This document shows, piece after piece, positions 50,293-60,398 of a DNA stretch of 64,000 nt. Source of the DNA: Tranzscheliella williamsii. Its lineage: Eukaryota > Basidiomycota > Ustilaginomycetes > Ustilaginales > Ustilaginaceae. The notes below the pieces were generated by a model. The model was not told the origin of the DNA and did not search any database. It was given only the letters and a program-made list of their open reading frames with translations. The stretch lies in NCBI GenBank assembly GCA_023212725.1, contig JALBYF010000031.1:146369-210368 (forward strand). The letters are read 5' to 3'. Position 1 is the stretch's first letter. Each line of letters starts with the position of its first letter. The translations under genes were made by a program, and so were the position numbers.

Positions 50293-50575
50293 TATGTGGC
50301 TTCGCTACGTGCGCGTCTGAGCCGCCTAAGCAAATTGATCAACTCAATCAGATTTCAAGAGCGTGCGACTAAATACATAACCTTTCTACTTCCTGCGAAT
50401 TGTAGTGTTGCAGTGACCTGGTATTCAAGGCGGCACTACTACTATGGTGCTTTATAAAACAAAGGTCCTGAAGATGCCTATGATCGCTGGAGTTCTATGT
50501 ACCGGCGTGAAGCTCACCAAATGGCGAAATTGAACCGGTGTCTCCGGCCCAGACGTCGTCATGTGTCATGACGAA

Positions 50576-51646
50576 TCAAGGTGCCAGTGCGGCCTCCATG
50601 GACTCAAGCAGGCTAACTTGTTTGGGCTGCCAGCCGAGGGCTTTCGCCTTCTTACTAGGCGCCAGGAAGGAGTTCCCGCCAAACATGTAGATCTCGCCTT
50701 CGCCATCGCCAATCTCAATGGCTGAAGGCTTGCTGATGTCTCCTCTGGCATGGAGCAAGTCACCCAGTGTCTTGGTGACCGACCCCCAGGTATGCTGGTC
50801 GGCACCCGAATAGATAAGTGTCTGGAAGCCATGAGAGCTGCTTGACGCTGTTGTTTGCTCAGGATGTTCCAGCGAGAACTTGATGACGGCGAGATACAAG
50901 TCGGACAGGTCCTCGACGTGGACGTTGCCCCAAATGTTCTCGCCTTTACCGATGTATGCGGCCTGGCCATTCTTCTTCGCGTACTTGACGTACGCTGGAA
51001 GCTGAAGGGAAAGCTTGTTGCCTGGTCCAGTGCCAGGTCCGTACACCGTTGGGCTGAGGATTGTGTAGGCCGAGATGACTCCCTTAAGAGCAGCAGCGGC
51101 TACCAATTTATAACCGCCATAGAAGAAGGCTTCGTTTGAAAGCGAACTCCAACGATCATACTGCTCATCTGTCCACACGTCGGTTCCCGCTTCGCCGTTG
51201 GCGCCATACATAACCGTTCCCGATCCACCAGTGTGCAAGAACAAGGGCTTGCCTCCAGTGGCTTCTGCCCGTGATTCTAAGCCCGTAATCAGAGCACCAA
51301 TGCTGGCCTCGTCTCCACCGAATGCGACAGCAAAATTGAGGACGATATCATGCTCAGAGGCAAGCTTCTGGAGTAGATCCAGATCCTCGCGAGAGCCATG
51401 TTCGGTAAGGACGCCAAGTGGCCTGAATAGCAGCTTTTGTTCTGGGTTGCGGACCAGGACGGTGATGTCACTGGCCTGGTTGGTTTTGAGGAGATTGGTA
51501 AGTACAGTCCCTAGATACCAAAGTCAGACAATTTAACGTCAAGTGTGGTCAGATCTTGCCACGGGGGATATCACTGAAACCTCTCCGTACCTACCCCCAA
51601 TGTAGCCCGTAGCGCCCAACAGCAGGATTTTGGAACTGGCAGCCAT
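50576..51646 (-). CDS. Extended short-chain dehydrogenase/epimerase-like NAD(P)-binding protein
   Basis: Two exons read leftwards, 51646-51595 and 51510-50576, with an 84-nt intron (GTAGGT...CTAG). The 328-residue product begins MAASSKILLLGATGYIGG-TVLTNLL, so the intron splits the GATGYIGG Rossmann motif. Later elements are LHTGGSGTVMYG, the active-site-like YGGYKL, SPTVYGPGTGPGN and GNVHVEDLSDLYLAVI, typical of extended SDRs (NAD-dependent epimerase/dehydratase or dihydroflavonol-reductase-like). The substrate is unknown. It shares a 419-base divergent promoter with the zinc-cluster regulator, so the two are probably controlled together. The stop lies ~280 bases from the DUF4267 remains. Confidence 0.87.
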
Positions 51647-52065
51647 CTTGGTAAGTGTAGTTCAGGGAGGGTTAGCTAGGTATGGAAAGCTTTGATGGAA
51701 TTGTGGTGATGTGGCCGCATCTTTCACTCCTCACAATCATGGTGGATTTTATAGCCTTTCTATTTGTCTCTGTAAGTGGTTCTTGCGGTTGTCTCTGGAG
51801 GAAGTTCTTTCGATGTAGGTAGGAGGAGGTTCTGGCTAGCTATGTCGCTCGGGCGCGAGTTGATTACGGTCCCTGCTAAACTGTGGGCTTGTGAGCGTGG
51901 AAATTCGCGCGAAGTGGTGCGAATTGGTGCGAATTGGTGCAAATTGGTGCGAATTGGTGCGAAATCGTCCGATGTGGTGCGGTGGGACCCTTCCACTTAA
52001 ACCGCCCGAGTTACTAACTGAGTGACGATCCATACTGCTTTATCCACCTTCTTCACTTGCCTGGC
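51647..52065. promoter_or_regulatory. Divergent promoter of epimerase-like gene and zinc-cluster regulator
   Basis: 419 bases between two ATGs (51646 leftward, 52066 rightward). It contains seven consecutive 10-bp repeats at 51911-51980, nearer the regulator. This makes autoregulation or co-regulation plausible. Confidence 0.6.
51911..51980 (+). repeat. Seven 10-bp tandem repeats, consensus GAATTGGTGC
   Basis: Units in order: GAAGTGGTGC, GAATTGGTGC, GAATTGGTGC, AAATTGGTGC, GAATTGGTGC, GAAATCGTCC, GATGTGGTGC. The core three are nearly identical and the outer ones degenerate. A 10-base period places each unit on the same face of the DNA helix. The array ends 85 bases before the regulator ATG. 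Confidence 0.9.
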
Positions 52066-54120
52066 ATGCAGAACGGTCAGCGCTATACTCCGTTGGCCAA
52101 GCGCATGCGGCTCGGAACGAGGAGCTGCGCAGAATGTAGGCGAAAGAAAGTCCGCTGTATCATCCAGCCTGGACAAACGCAATGCGATAGCTGTGTCGCT
52201 CATGGAACACCTTGCCATGCTCAGCAGCCCAAATCCTCTGGAAGCGTTGCGCCATCCAGTGGTAGCGACGATACTCTCAAATCACGGCTATCGGCAATCG
52301 AGGACCTGCTAAGCAAGCTCAATGCGCGCGAACAGGCGTCCACCCCGTCGCTGAGACCGCAGCTTGTACCCAAGACCGCATTTCTACCGAGCAAGGCGCC
52401 AATTCCAGCCCAAGACGGCAAAAGGCCTTCGCTAGCATGGAACCAGCGCTCTCTCTCGTTTCTTGTTGATGTTGCGCCTGGCCCAAACGTTGGTAATGGC
52501 AGGACCGGAGTATCATTGCTAGACCTCATCAAAGACGCCAACCTTGTTCCAAAGTTGGACAAAGGGCAGCAGCAGCATTCCCTCAACTTGTCGTCCCAAG
52601 TGAGAATACAGGAAGTGATTAGGTCACTAGCGGATCTGCTTCCTGACAAGGAGACCTTGCAAGCAGCATTCACCGAGTCCAACCCGTTCTGGAGTACCTG
52701 GCCGCCGTGTCACTATGGCAAAATCCCAGAAGAAGTTCTTGGTCTAGGTCACCAACTGCAGGCAATCGATCTTGTGTACTCTTCCTTTCAGTCACAGCAG
52801 CCAGCTTCCATTGCCAAGGCAATCCTTTTTCTATGTTTATGTCTCCAAGGACTGCGAGCAAACAGCCCGATATGGATACTCCTACCGCCCTCTGCCACCT
52901 TGCTAAACGAGTATGTCGATCTCTCGTCGACGCTCTTGAGCCTAACAGCCGATTTCAGCCAAGATCTGGATGATTTGGAAGCCCGGATGCTACTATTTAC
53001 TCTTTGTCTCAACATGGGCAAGCCTCGGCTAGCATGGACCGCAGTTAGAGGCGCCATAGATTCGGCGATGCTACAAGGCATACATCGGGTAGACAACAAC
53101 TTGGATATGACCAGAATCTGTCTCTGGGAGATGATGTGGCAGGGCGAGCGACTCTCCGCCGCTCTCTTGGGCATGCCGTGCTGCATATCAAACTCGCATC
53201 CAACCATCGCATCAGGCCCGATTGGTGACACGCTTGCTGAGACGATCAAGCATCACATATTCCGCATCAGTGGTGACGTTATAGATAGGGACCAATGTCA
53301 CTCTTCTCATCCCAACTATGCAACTACTGTCCAACTGGACCAAGAGTGCGCTGCCATACGAGCGCTCATGCCCGCGGAATGGTTCGATCCCACGCCACAG
53401 ATGGACATGTCTGTCGGCTCACTCTACTCCATGCAATGCCTGAAGATCAAGTACTCTCTCCTTGTAAAGCAAATCCACCTTCCATGGATGCTAAAATCTA
53501 CAACGGAGCCCAAGTATCAGCACAGCCGGACGATGGCTCTGAGCAGTGCACGAGATCTTATCTCTGCATACCTGCAGCTGCGAGGCAACCCCAAGACTGA
53601 ACTCATCATCTGCGAATTCATGGACTTTGAGGCCTTCAGCTCGGCCGTTAATCTCATCGTCGGCATTCTGTCAGAACCCCAAAATTCCCTTCCAACGGCT
53701 TCTGAAGTGGCAGATTGGACGCTTGTGCAGCAACTGATTCGATCGCTAGAGTATACTGCCGAGTGTCTTGGTTGCATGATCGCAGCCCAGAGCGCCCGTG
53801 TCCTTGATTATCTGATAAGGGCCTGCTACGGCGACACTAGCATTCCCAACAAGATCGAAACCTTCATCCCTTTCTTCGGCCTTGTCCGCATCAACCGAAT
53901 CGCAGCGTCCCGAACAGCAGTTTTGACTGACACCGATTCTTCCAACGCACTAAGCTCTATCGAATTCAGCGCAAATATATTTGATCCAAACTTACCGACA
54001 GGATTTGCTTTTGGTGATGAGCTCAAGGTTGACTGGACAAGTCTTGTAGATACTGATGCTACATACGACTGGTCTCAAACGTTCTGGCCGAACGGACTTG
54101 CCCATTCTGACAGCACCTAA
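52066..54120 (+). CDS. Zn(II)2Cys6 fungal transcription factor
   Basis: 684 residues, no intron. The frame is open from 52057, but its first ATG is 52066. The zinc cluster near the N-terminus reads CAECRRKKVRC followed by CDSCVAHGTPC, with six cysteines in Cx2Cx6Cx8Cx2Cx6C spacing. A basic stretch KRMRLGTR precedes it. A weak leucine-rich segment (IEDLLSKLNAREQ) near residue 85 may be a dimerisation coil. The middle has fungal-specific transcription factor domain features (LCLNMGKPRLAW, ALLGMPCCI). Such proteins bind CGG half-sites and often govern adjacent metabolic genes. This is the only regulator in the accessory block and faces the epimerase-like gene, so it is a candidate pathway-specific activator. 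Confidence 0.93.
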   Translation: MQNGQRYTPLAKRMRLGTRSCAECRRKKVRCIIQPGQTQCDSCVAHGTPCHAQQPKSSGSVAPSSGSDDTLKSRLSAIEDLLSKLNAREQASTPSLRPQLVPKTAFLPSKAPIPAQDGKRPSLAWNQRSLSFLVDVAPGPNVGNGRTGVSLLDLIKDANLVPKLDKGQQQHSLNLSSQVRIQEVIRSLADLLPDKETLQAAFTESNPFWSTWPPCHYGKIPEEVLGLGHQLQAIDLVYSSFQSQQPASIAKAILFLCLCLQGLRANSPIWILLPPSATLLNEYVDLSSTLLSLTADFSQDLDDLEARMLLFTLCLNMGKPRLAWTAVRGAIDSAMLQGIHRVDNNLDMTRICLWEMMWQGERLSAALLGMPCCISNSHPTIASGPIGDTLAETIKHHIFRISGDVIDRDQCHSSHPNYATTVQLDQECAAIRALMPAEWFDPTPQMDMSVGSLYSMQCLKIKYSLLVKQIHLPWMLKSTTEPKYQHSRTMALSSARDLISAYLQLRGNPKTELIICEFMDFEAFSSAVNLIVGILSEPQNSLPTASEVADWTLVQQLIRSLEYTAECLGCMIAAQSARVLDYLIRACYGDTSIPNKIETFIPFFGLVRINRIAASRTAVLTDTDSSNALSSIEFSANIFDPNLPTGFAFGDELKVDWTSLVDTDATYDWSQTFWPNGLAHSDST

Positions 54121-54426
54121 GGGCAACTGAAAGGGGACAATGTCGAAGTGATCTTTCCAGCAAATGGCGAGCGTGTCGAATCTGCAAGGCGCTTATCTTA
54201 TCTTTCTTTTCTTGATTCTACAAGTGGCGAAGGCTGTAGTTCTCTGCGGCTGGCCACGCAAGGAACATGCTGGTTGACACTCTGATTTCTTCTCATCGCC
54301 GCAATATCAGCACAAACCCAGAGTGCTGGTTATTGAAAGCCGTCACATGCTTAGGGTCCCAACAGGCAGTAGCTCTATGATAGAGGGGCAGAACAAGCTA
54401 GGAGTATGCAGAAAGCCGCATCACGT
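54121..54426. other. Convergent spacer regulator / DUF1772
   Basis: 306 bases holding the 3' ends of two converging genes. No further feature seen. Confidence 0.6.
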
Positions 54427-55209
54427 CTAGGGACGCACAAATGTGTAGACGGCGGTAACAAAACCGAGGAAGGCAGCAGTCACACGAACGTTGTGCAGCA
54501 CCGCCCAGTGGCGTAGTAGACCATCCACTGTGGTCTCGTCAACAGCTCCGCCGCTGTTGGCCGTGCGTCGGAGTGCCACGAGCTTGTCATTTACCGGCTT
54601 AATCACCAGCAACTGTGCACCATCGCCGCGGAAGACATCATGTAATGGCGCCAGCAGCAAATGTTATGGGACGTGGGAAGTGGAAATAGAGCGTCAAGGT
54701 CAGCAGTGGGCAACGATGGTCAGGGGTGGACAGATTCAAAAGGAGTGTTAAAGCGATATGTCACCTACCGTGAAAGGGATGTGCGTGAGCAGCAAGCCAG
54801 CAGCGGTGTACAGGAGGGTGCTGGCGCTCTCGCGCTGGCGCAGACCGACTAGAGCGGGGCCGTCCAGTCTGATAAAAGTGAAGAAACTCAGAGCGGTGAT
54901 AACGTCAAGCGCCGGGAGGCAGGCGGCGCCCAGACTGTACGAGCGATTCCACAGCGTCAGACGTTGGGCGATCTTCAGATTGGCCGTCTCGGCGGCCGGC
55001 GGAGACACCTTGATCCCCTGCTTATCCAGGAAGCTGCTACTGATAAGGAGCGGATACGCCATTGTCAAGCCTGTAACGTAATTCAGGCCGGCTGGCAAAG
55101 GTTAAGCAGTCGTCCGCGCGCGAGTGTAGCAGCGATGTTCAGCGCAATGCTTACCGCTCACGAGACCGGCACCGGTGAGGCCTACAACGGCACAGATAGG
55201 AGCCAACAT
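54427..55209 (-). CDS. DUF1772 (anthrone oxygenase-like) small membrane protein
   Basis: Three exons read leftwards, 55209-55155, 55091-54769 and 54612-54427, give 187 residues. Introns are 63 nt (GTAAGC...CCAG) and 156 nt (GTAGGT...ACAG). Joins keep frame and yield GAGLVS-AGLNYVTG and THIPFT-LLVIKPVNDKLVAL, a continuous DUF1772 pattern. Hydrophobic segments at the N-terminus, middle and C-terminus suggest four membrane helices. The tail WAVLHNVRVTAAFLGFVTAV matches the family's conserved W..HN.R element. Some DUF1772 proteins (HypC/TpcL type) oxidise anthrones to anthraquinones in polyketide pathways, while others are uncharacterised. No polyketide synthase is present here, so an anthrone substrate is not implied. 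It lies next to the regulator gene, tail to tail. Confidence 0.85.
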
Positions 55210-55742
55210 GTTGGTCAAGCGCAGAAGCTGTTGGTAGTGTACTGAAACCCTAAGGCGACGATGAGAACGAGCAAGGAGAGCGGGAGGAGCCAACCTTTAT
55301 CCACTCTCCAGTATGGTGTCCATTTCTGCGTCAAAAATTCCTGAAACATCTTTTCTTCAATAATTTGTAGGTTTTACCGAAGTCATTGACCTGTCAGCCA
55401 CGGGACTTGAGTGTCAGAGCAAATGAAGTTGCTCCGGTCTGTGGTTCCTGGCTCCTCATCTCCCGTGGAACGCTCAGCCAGTTTGTGTTAAAGCGACTCG
55501 GCTAGCTTTTCTCGCACGGTTCAACTCGAAGACGTCGGTTGTTTCCTCCTAAACCATGCGCACTGCCTTGCGAGTAAAAGGCAGACAAGCGGGCTTAGGG
55601 CTGACTTCACCTTGGCTAGGCGGAGACCAAGGGCTGGAGCGTAGCGATGGTGAAGGAAGCCCTTTTCTCGATAGGGTTACAGGAACGTTCACATACCGCT
55701 GCGGTGGTCGGATCGGCTGTTCAAGCGTGGGACTTTCTCCGT
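55210..55742. other. DUF1772 promoter and VOC gene 3' flank with hairpin
   Basis: 533 bases. An inverted repeat runs from 55598 to 55662: GGGCTGACTTCACC pairs with GGTGAAGGAAGCCC at 12 of 14 positions, and an inner CCTTGG (55610-55615) pairs with CCAAGG (55627-55632). It lies 80-145 bases past the VOC gene stop (in that gene's reading direction). It may be part of its 3' end. No other gene is visible. Confidence 0.5.
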
Positions 55743-56150
55743 TCATCCCGAGGTGCTGTGGGCATCTTGGCACACAACTTCCACATTGACGCCATCCAGG
55801 TCCAGCACATAGGCAGCATAGTAATCGGGATGATAGTGCGGGCGAACCCCAGGTGGGCCATTGTCGGTCCCACCAACCTCGAGCGCGGCTCGATGGAAGG
55901 CATCGACGATGCGTCTCTCTTTCGTAGCAAAGGCAATGTGGGTGCCGCTGCCTGGCACGTCGTTGTCATGAATCCAGAGTATAGGGTAGCCGTGCTTGCC
56001 AAAACCGTGGCGTGTTCCCGCTGTGCGGGTTCGCTCGGGCCTAACCGTGATGATCCGAACAATGTCCAAAGGTGCCAGAGCATGTTCGTAAAACCGTCTC
56101 GATGCTTCGGCGTCGCGCACGGCAAATTCAATGTGGTCGAGGATAGTCAT
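55743..56150 (-). CDS. Glyoxalase/bleomycin-resistance (VOC) superfamily protein
   Basis: 135 residues, intron-free, a single VOC domain. The frame extends to a TTG at 56171, but ATG 56150 gives MTILDHIEFAVRDAEASRRFY, the standard VOC start. Candidate metal ligands are the His of LDHIEF, the His of THIAFAT and the Glu of GVNVEVV. VOC enzymes include glyoxalase I, extradiol dioxygenases, epimerases and drug-binding proteins; small single-domain ones like this often act as isomerases, cyclases or lyases. The true reaction cannot be read. It lies in the accessory enzyme block between the DUF1772 and saccharopine-dehydrogenase-like genes, all three read leftwards but with separate promoters. Confidence 0.88.
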   Translation of the reverse strand: MTILDHIEFAVRDAEASRRFYEHALAPLDIVRIITVRPERTRTAGTRHGFGKHGYPILWIHDNDVPGSGTHIAFATKERRIVDAFHRAALEVGGTDNGPPGVRPHYHPDYYAAYVLDLDGVNVEVVCQDAHSTSG

Positions 56151-56920
56151 CGTTGTTAAGCTGCTGCCCAAGTAGTCTGAAGAAAGGTGATGTGGTTAAA
56201 TCCAGTCACAAGTGCTGCGCGAAAGTGTTGCAATAGGGGAGTTGAGCGTCTCTCCCTGCGACTCAGCCCGAACAAAAAAGCGGAGGCATAGGAATGTCAG
56301 TCCGCTGCATGTGGCGGAGATAAACCATGCATCGCCACGGTGAGTCCTAGGTGGAGCGTACCTCCGGCGAACGAATGCGCTTGACAAGCCCAGGACCTTG
56401 GCAACATGTTGCGGAAGCTTGAAGCCGTACGTGTTTTGTGTCGAAGAAGATTGTGTTGCGAGTATTCCAGTAATCCGGCTAAGCATTGGCGGAGTTAAGC
56501 GAAGCTTCGTCACCGGCCCCCGCTTCCGTTCCGAGAAATTGTGACTTGCTGCCACGCTTTTCCGTGGGATGATGGGAGCCTTCCGTCGCACTTGGCTGTA
56601 TGGCTGGCGAGTCCAGCGGCTGCATTTACAAGCGGACGCTTCTTGATGTCCAACTGGGACGTTGAGGAAATCATGGCAAAACGGGCGGAATTTGACATCG
56701 ATCCAGAACTTTGCTCAACCACGCCGAAACTCTGAACATAGGGGACGAACCACTCCTTACCTGCTACCGTGGAAGCGAATCACGATGTATAATTCCATGC
56801 GAACGTGAAGCTTGCAGAGGCGTCTAACGCTGCCATATTGACAAGGAACATACAACATTGATAGTGGTAAGTTGCGGACACCAAGGGGCGCGTGTCTGAT
56901 CTCCCGAAGGTTCATTCCGA
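56151..56920. other. VOC promoter and reductase 3' flank
   Basis: 770 bases. A leftward open frame (56196-56591) begins with GTG and encodes a possible hydrophobic stretch (about 56290-56340), but I cannot link it to a family. It could be a gene relic. No clear promoter element seen. Confidence 0.5.
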
Positions 56921-57913
56921 CTACAGGTCTTTGATATGTGAATTTGCAATGGTTTCAACAAATCCAGTCCCAAAGACAAGTACCGGCGTCTGGAAGCCAG
57001 CCCGAAAGTCGCCCGACAAGACGCGGCCCGCAGCCACGACAGACGCCATTGCCGTGAAAGTGTACCCGTTCAACGTGTGAAGTACGGCACGGCTAAGCGC
57101 CCCATCTGCCGCGGTAACGGCGACAGCAGCGTGATACGGGCTAGCCTCCCTCTGTTCCTCCGTTGGTCCGTCTGGCAAGCTAGCCAAGTCTCCGGTTGGG
57201 AAGCCATCACCAGCGGCGTGGACAAAGGTACGGATGTTGGCGACTTTGGTCGATTTCCAGATCGTGATGAGATCAGGCAGCGTCACCGGATAATTAATAA
57301 CGCTGCCTCGACCGTTGTCAAAGTCGAGCTGGATGGTATTAGCAGCGTCTTGCTCGACGAGCTCTCCGTCCAGCCGCTGCAAACATTTCGTGGACATGTT
57401 CTCCGACGCGCTGATGGCCGATCCACGCGAGATGGTTCCATCAACATATAGTGAGATATCAATGCTGACAGGATCTTCGACGCGCTCAACAACATGGCCG
57501 GCTAAGCAGCCTAGCATGACCACGCTGCCGCCGCATCCCGGCAGGAGCATCACATTGGCATCCTTCGCACTGCGGTCATTCAGCTCTGATAGCTTGTAGC
57601 TATCCAGCTCCGCGGCTGTGTCCAGGTAATGCACGCCGTTGCGGATGCAGGCTGCGATCAAAGGTTCGGCAGTGCGCATGAAGGGACCCGCACAATTGAG
57701 CAAAACGGAGACGCCATCCAAAGCCGAGTCGACCATCGGGGCTTCGCTGACGTTGAAGAGGCGATATGAGATGCCGAGCTCGGAAGCGAGCTCCTCGATT
57801 TTGCTACTTCCAGCACGTCCGGCCACAATAATATCAAGACCAAGGTGCTTGGCGTGGTAACTGGCCATGCGGCCAGTATAGCCAGCGGCGCCATAGATCA
57901 GGAGTGCAGGCAT
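56921..57913 (-). CDS. Saccharopine dehydrogenase-like NAD(P)-binding reductase
   Basis: 330 residues, intron-free, starting at ATG 57913. The N-terminus ALLIYGAAGYTGRMASYHA is a Rossmann motif typical of the saccharopine dehydrogenase/trans-acting enoyl reductase group. It is followed by LLNCAGPFMRTAEPLIAAC and NGVHYLDTAAE, strongly conserved in this group, and LLPGCGGSVVMLGCLA. The protein is shorter than the ~400 residues of many members, with an abbreviated C-terminal half. Members act on lysine intermediates or, as trans enoyl reductases, in lipid and polyketide pathways. Lys9/Lys1 housekeeping roles are unlikely because the sequence is of the divergent small type. The substrate is unknown. 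It marks the telomere-side edge of the accessory enzyme block. Confidence 0.88.
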   Translation of the reverse strand: MPALLIYGAAGYTGRMASYHAKHLGLDIIVAGRAGSSKIEELASELGISYRLFNVSEAPMVDSALDGVSVLLNCAGPFMRTAEPLIAACIRNGVHYLDTAAELDSYKLSELNDRSAKDANVMLLPGCGGSVVMLGCLAGHVVERVEDPVSIDISLYVDGTISRGSAISASENMSTKCLQRLDGELVEQDAANTIQLDFDNGRGSVINYPVTLPDLITIWKSTKVANIRTFVHAAGDGFPTGDLASLPDGPTEEQREASPYHAAVAVTAADGALSRAVLHTLNGYTFTAMASVVAAGRVLSGDFRAGFQTPVLVFGTGFVETIANSHIKDL

Positions 57914-58111
57914 GGTGCTGCTGAGGCTTCGTCTGTGTGATTATCTGGCAGCCGGTTGCTTTAATGATGTGGTAGAGGTAAAACTGCGACTTGAGAGTAC
58001 ACATAGTTATAGACAATCGTCTCCTCTCTTCCACATCTAGGTTGAGACCTAAGCTTCTCAGCATTTACGGTTGATCTTTTTCACCTAGCAGGGGCAAGGC
58101 TGCATAGAAGC

Positions 58112-58275
58112 CATACCGTAGACCTCCGCGGGGTCCAAGGGCTGTGCTCAGCTTCGTGATTTCGTGCTTTGAACCATAGCATAGATCTCCGCGGCTCATT
58201 TTATTACTTTCGTGCTTTGAGCAATCTCGACGTAGATCTGCGCGGATTACTTACACTGGTGGGCTTTGAAACAAC
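58112..58275 (+). repeat. Three degenerate repeats with CGTAGAYCTSCGCGG and CGTGCTTTGA words
   Basis: CCGCGG occurs at 58126-58131 and 58189-58194, and GCGCGG at 58240-58245, each preceded by (C/G)(G/A)TAGAYCT. CGTGCTTTGA follows at 58163 and 58211, and GGGCTTTGA at 58261. Spacing is about 63 then 51 bases, so the units have drifted. Confidence 0.6.
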
Positions 58276-60389
58276 CCAAGCGTCTTCACCAAGCGATATG
58301 GCGCCGGTTCCTGCCAAGTTGTGCCGCACCGAAGTTACTGAGCTGCGTCGCATCTACAGCTCAGTGTATACATGTTCTGGCCTCATCGATGATCGCAGGT
58401 TCTGTCCAACACTAAAGTCCATTTGGGCACAGGCCCGCAACGATGCAAGGACGGTCTTTCACCACATTTGGCTTCAAGTCAAGCATCTTTCGCGCTTGTT
58501 CACTACTATGGTACTGAATACATTGTCCGTTACTTGCCGACCGTCCATTGTGGCTTCTGGTGCAGATGAGCTATAGCTAGATGCAGCATAAAAGCTGGCT
58601 AATCCGTTGTCAGAAGAGGGGATGAGCTTCCCGGGCAAGTGACGTGGATGGCGATACCAGACAGCGAACGGCAAGTAGAGGCACTCATTTCGATCGGAGT
58701 TGAGGCAGCGGAGAAATTGCCAAGTGATGATGGATGGCGAACCAACTCCTGTCTGTCTGGCTTGCTTCCCGTTGCACTACTAATGAATGTGGGGAATGGT
58801 TTTAACACATCAGAGGTGGCTCAGCGAGGAAAGGAGACCCTGCTTTGTCGGATGCGCGTTGTTTCTCATTTACGGGGTCACAATCTGACGTCGTTTGAAT
58901 CAGGAGTTGGGCCTAGCCTGCTTCCTGTGAACTGCGCATTTGTCGGCCACACTCTGCCATTTCGGTGGCACGAAGCGGAGATGGGCATACAACTGACTCT
59001 TCGTTGCTCTGAGCACGTGAACAGTGCAACCCCTCGGAGACGCTGGCACTGAGTTCAGCATTCTATGTGGAAGGGTAGTTTGAGTTTGCTACCTTGGCGC
59101 GGGCGGAATCAAGGTGCCGTACTGGGCCGAATGATAATCATACCGCCAAAAGGATGTTTGAACCTTGGCAAGCACATCCCAGCAGTAATCCAGACTGGAC
59201 ACGGCAAGAAAGCGAGCACGTTCCATTATGGTAGAACGGGAGAATAATGTCGGCGAATGCCAAGATCCATTGCTGCGGGGTTAAAGCGGAAAGGAGGTTT
59301 CGAAATCTGCCAGAACCGTGGCGTCCTGTTCTTCATGTTACGACGGGACAACTTTCGACGCTAAAAGTGCGCGGCTTTTTCCGCCACGGGGTTGGCCGCA
59401 CATCCCATCTCGCCTTAAGCCTCGCGAGATCTCAGCAATGCTCTAACGAGCGCCACCTTCTGCAAGCGAACGGTCTTCGCTCGGAGAGTTTGAAGCGCCA
59501 CAAGATGTCCACAGCCGAGCTGACTGTCTTTGCGCTCGCTTCACCTGATTTGATTGGATGCCACCGCAATTCCCATGGCTACGCACGTCCTTGTAGGCGT
59601 GGCGATCTCTTTAGCCCTCTGCTTCCGCTTCTGAACGAGCACTGCTTCTCGTCAATGCCCAATTATGGAGAGGTTCTGAGGACCTTTACAGCTCATTTCA
59701 CAAACGGAGGAATCAGATATCGGCAGCTTCGACGAAACCCCAGCAGAACGGTAGTGGACGAGCGACGCTATGATTGCTTTCATTAGGTAAGAAATGGCGG
59801 CAGCATGCATGATATCCACTTGTGTCACACCAGCGAAATCGAGGCTTAGATCTTGATCGGATAAACGCAATTGGTTCATGCATCTGAATTGATAGCGGGC
59901 CGCTTCCTTCAGCTCCAAGCCACCTGCAACGAGCGGGGTACTGCTGTTTGGCGCATGAATGATCTGCTTGGAGCTGACCAGATGCCGTTAGCGGCGATTC
60001 GATGTCTCAGCCCCTTTCCTGCTCGTCTACGCCGCTTCCGTGTCCTCCGACAAGCTTGGCTTCTCGCCTCGACTACAGCTCGGCAATCTTCATGGGCAGC
60101 TCTCATGGAACCCAATTGTGATTGTTCAAGGGTAATCTGCCGGTAAGGGAGCGCATCGAGATGTCCGGAAGAACAAGTAGCGGTCACACGGCGCTCCAGA
60201 ATGTAGAGCCGAGCTGAGGATCTATGGGCACAACTCTGCAATCTCGTTGGTGCGGTCGGAAGAATACAGTAGGTCAAGATATTCCTCTTCTCTCGATCGC
60301 CCGCGATAGACTTGCTAGCATCTCATGAGCCAGGCGCCAGCTGCTCACACACGGGAACCTCTATGCTGCAGTGCCGGCTAGATGGCATC

Positions 60390-60398
60390 TATATATAA
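60390..60398 (+). promoter_or_regulatory. TATA box of the cutinase gene
   Basis: TATATATAA, about 125 bases upstream of the cutinase ATG. A strong TATA element suits an inducible secreted enzyme. Confidence 0.6.

Noticed and set aside
55598..55662. Hairpin as an attachment site or CRISPR-like repeat
   Set aside because: A single imperfect inverted repeat in a fungal intergenic region; no array, integrase or terminal duplication nearby.
56196..56591. 131-codon leftward frame with a hydrophobic segment
   Set aside because: No ATG at the start and no recognisable family; at most a relic.
58639..59052. 137-codon rightward frame
   Set aside because: No recognisable domain and no support from the opposite strand.
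59247..59786. 179-codon rightward frame from an ATG
   Set aside because: No motif, composition or neighbour suggests a function; likely chance in gene-poor DNA.
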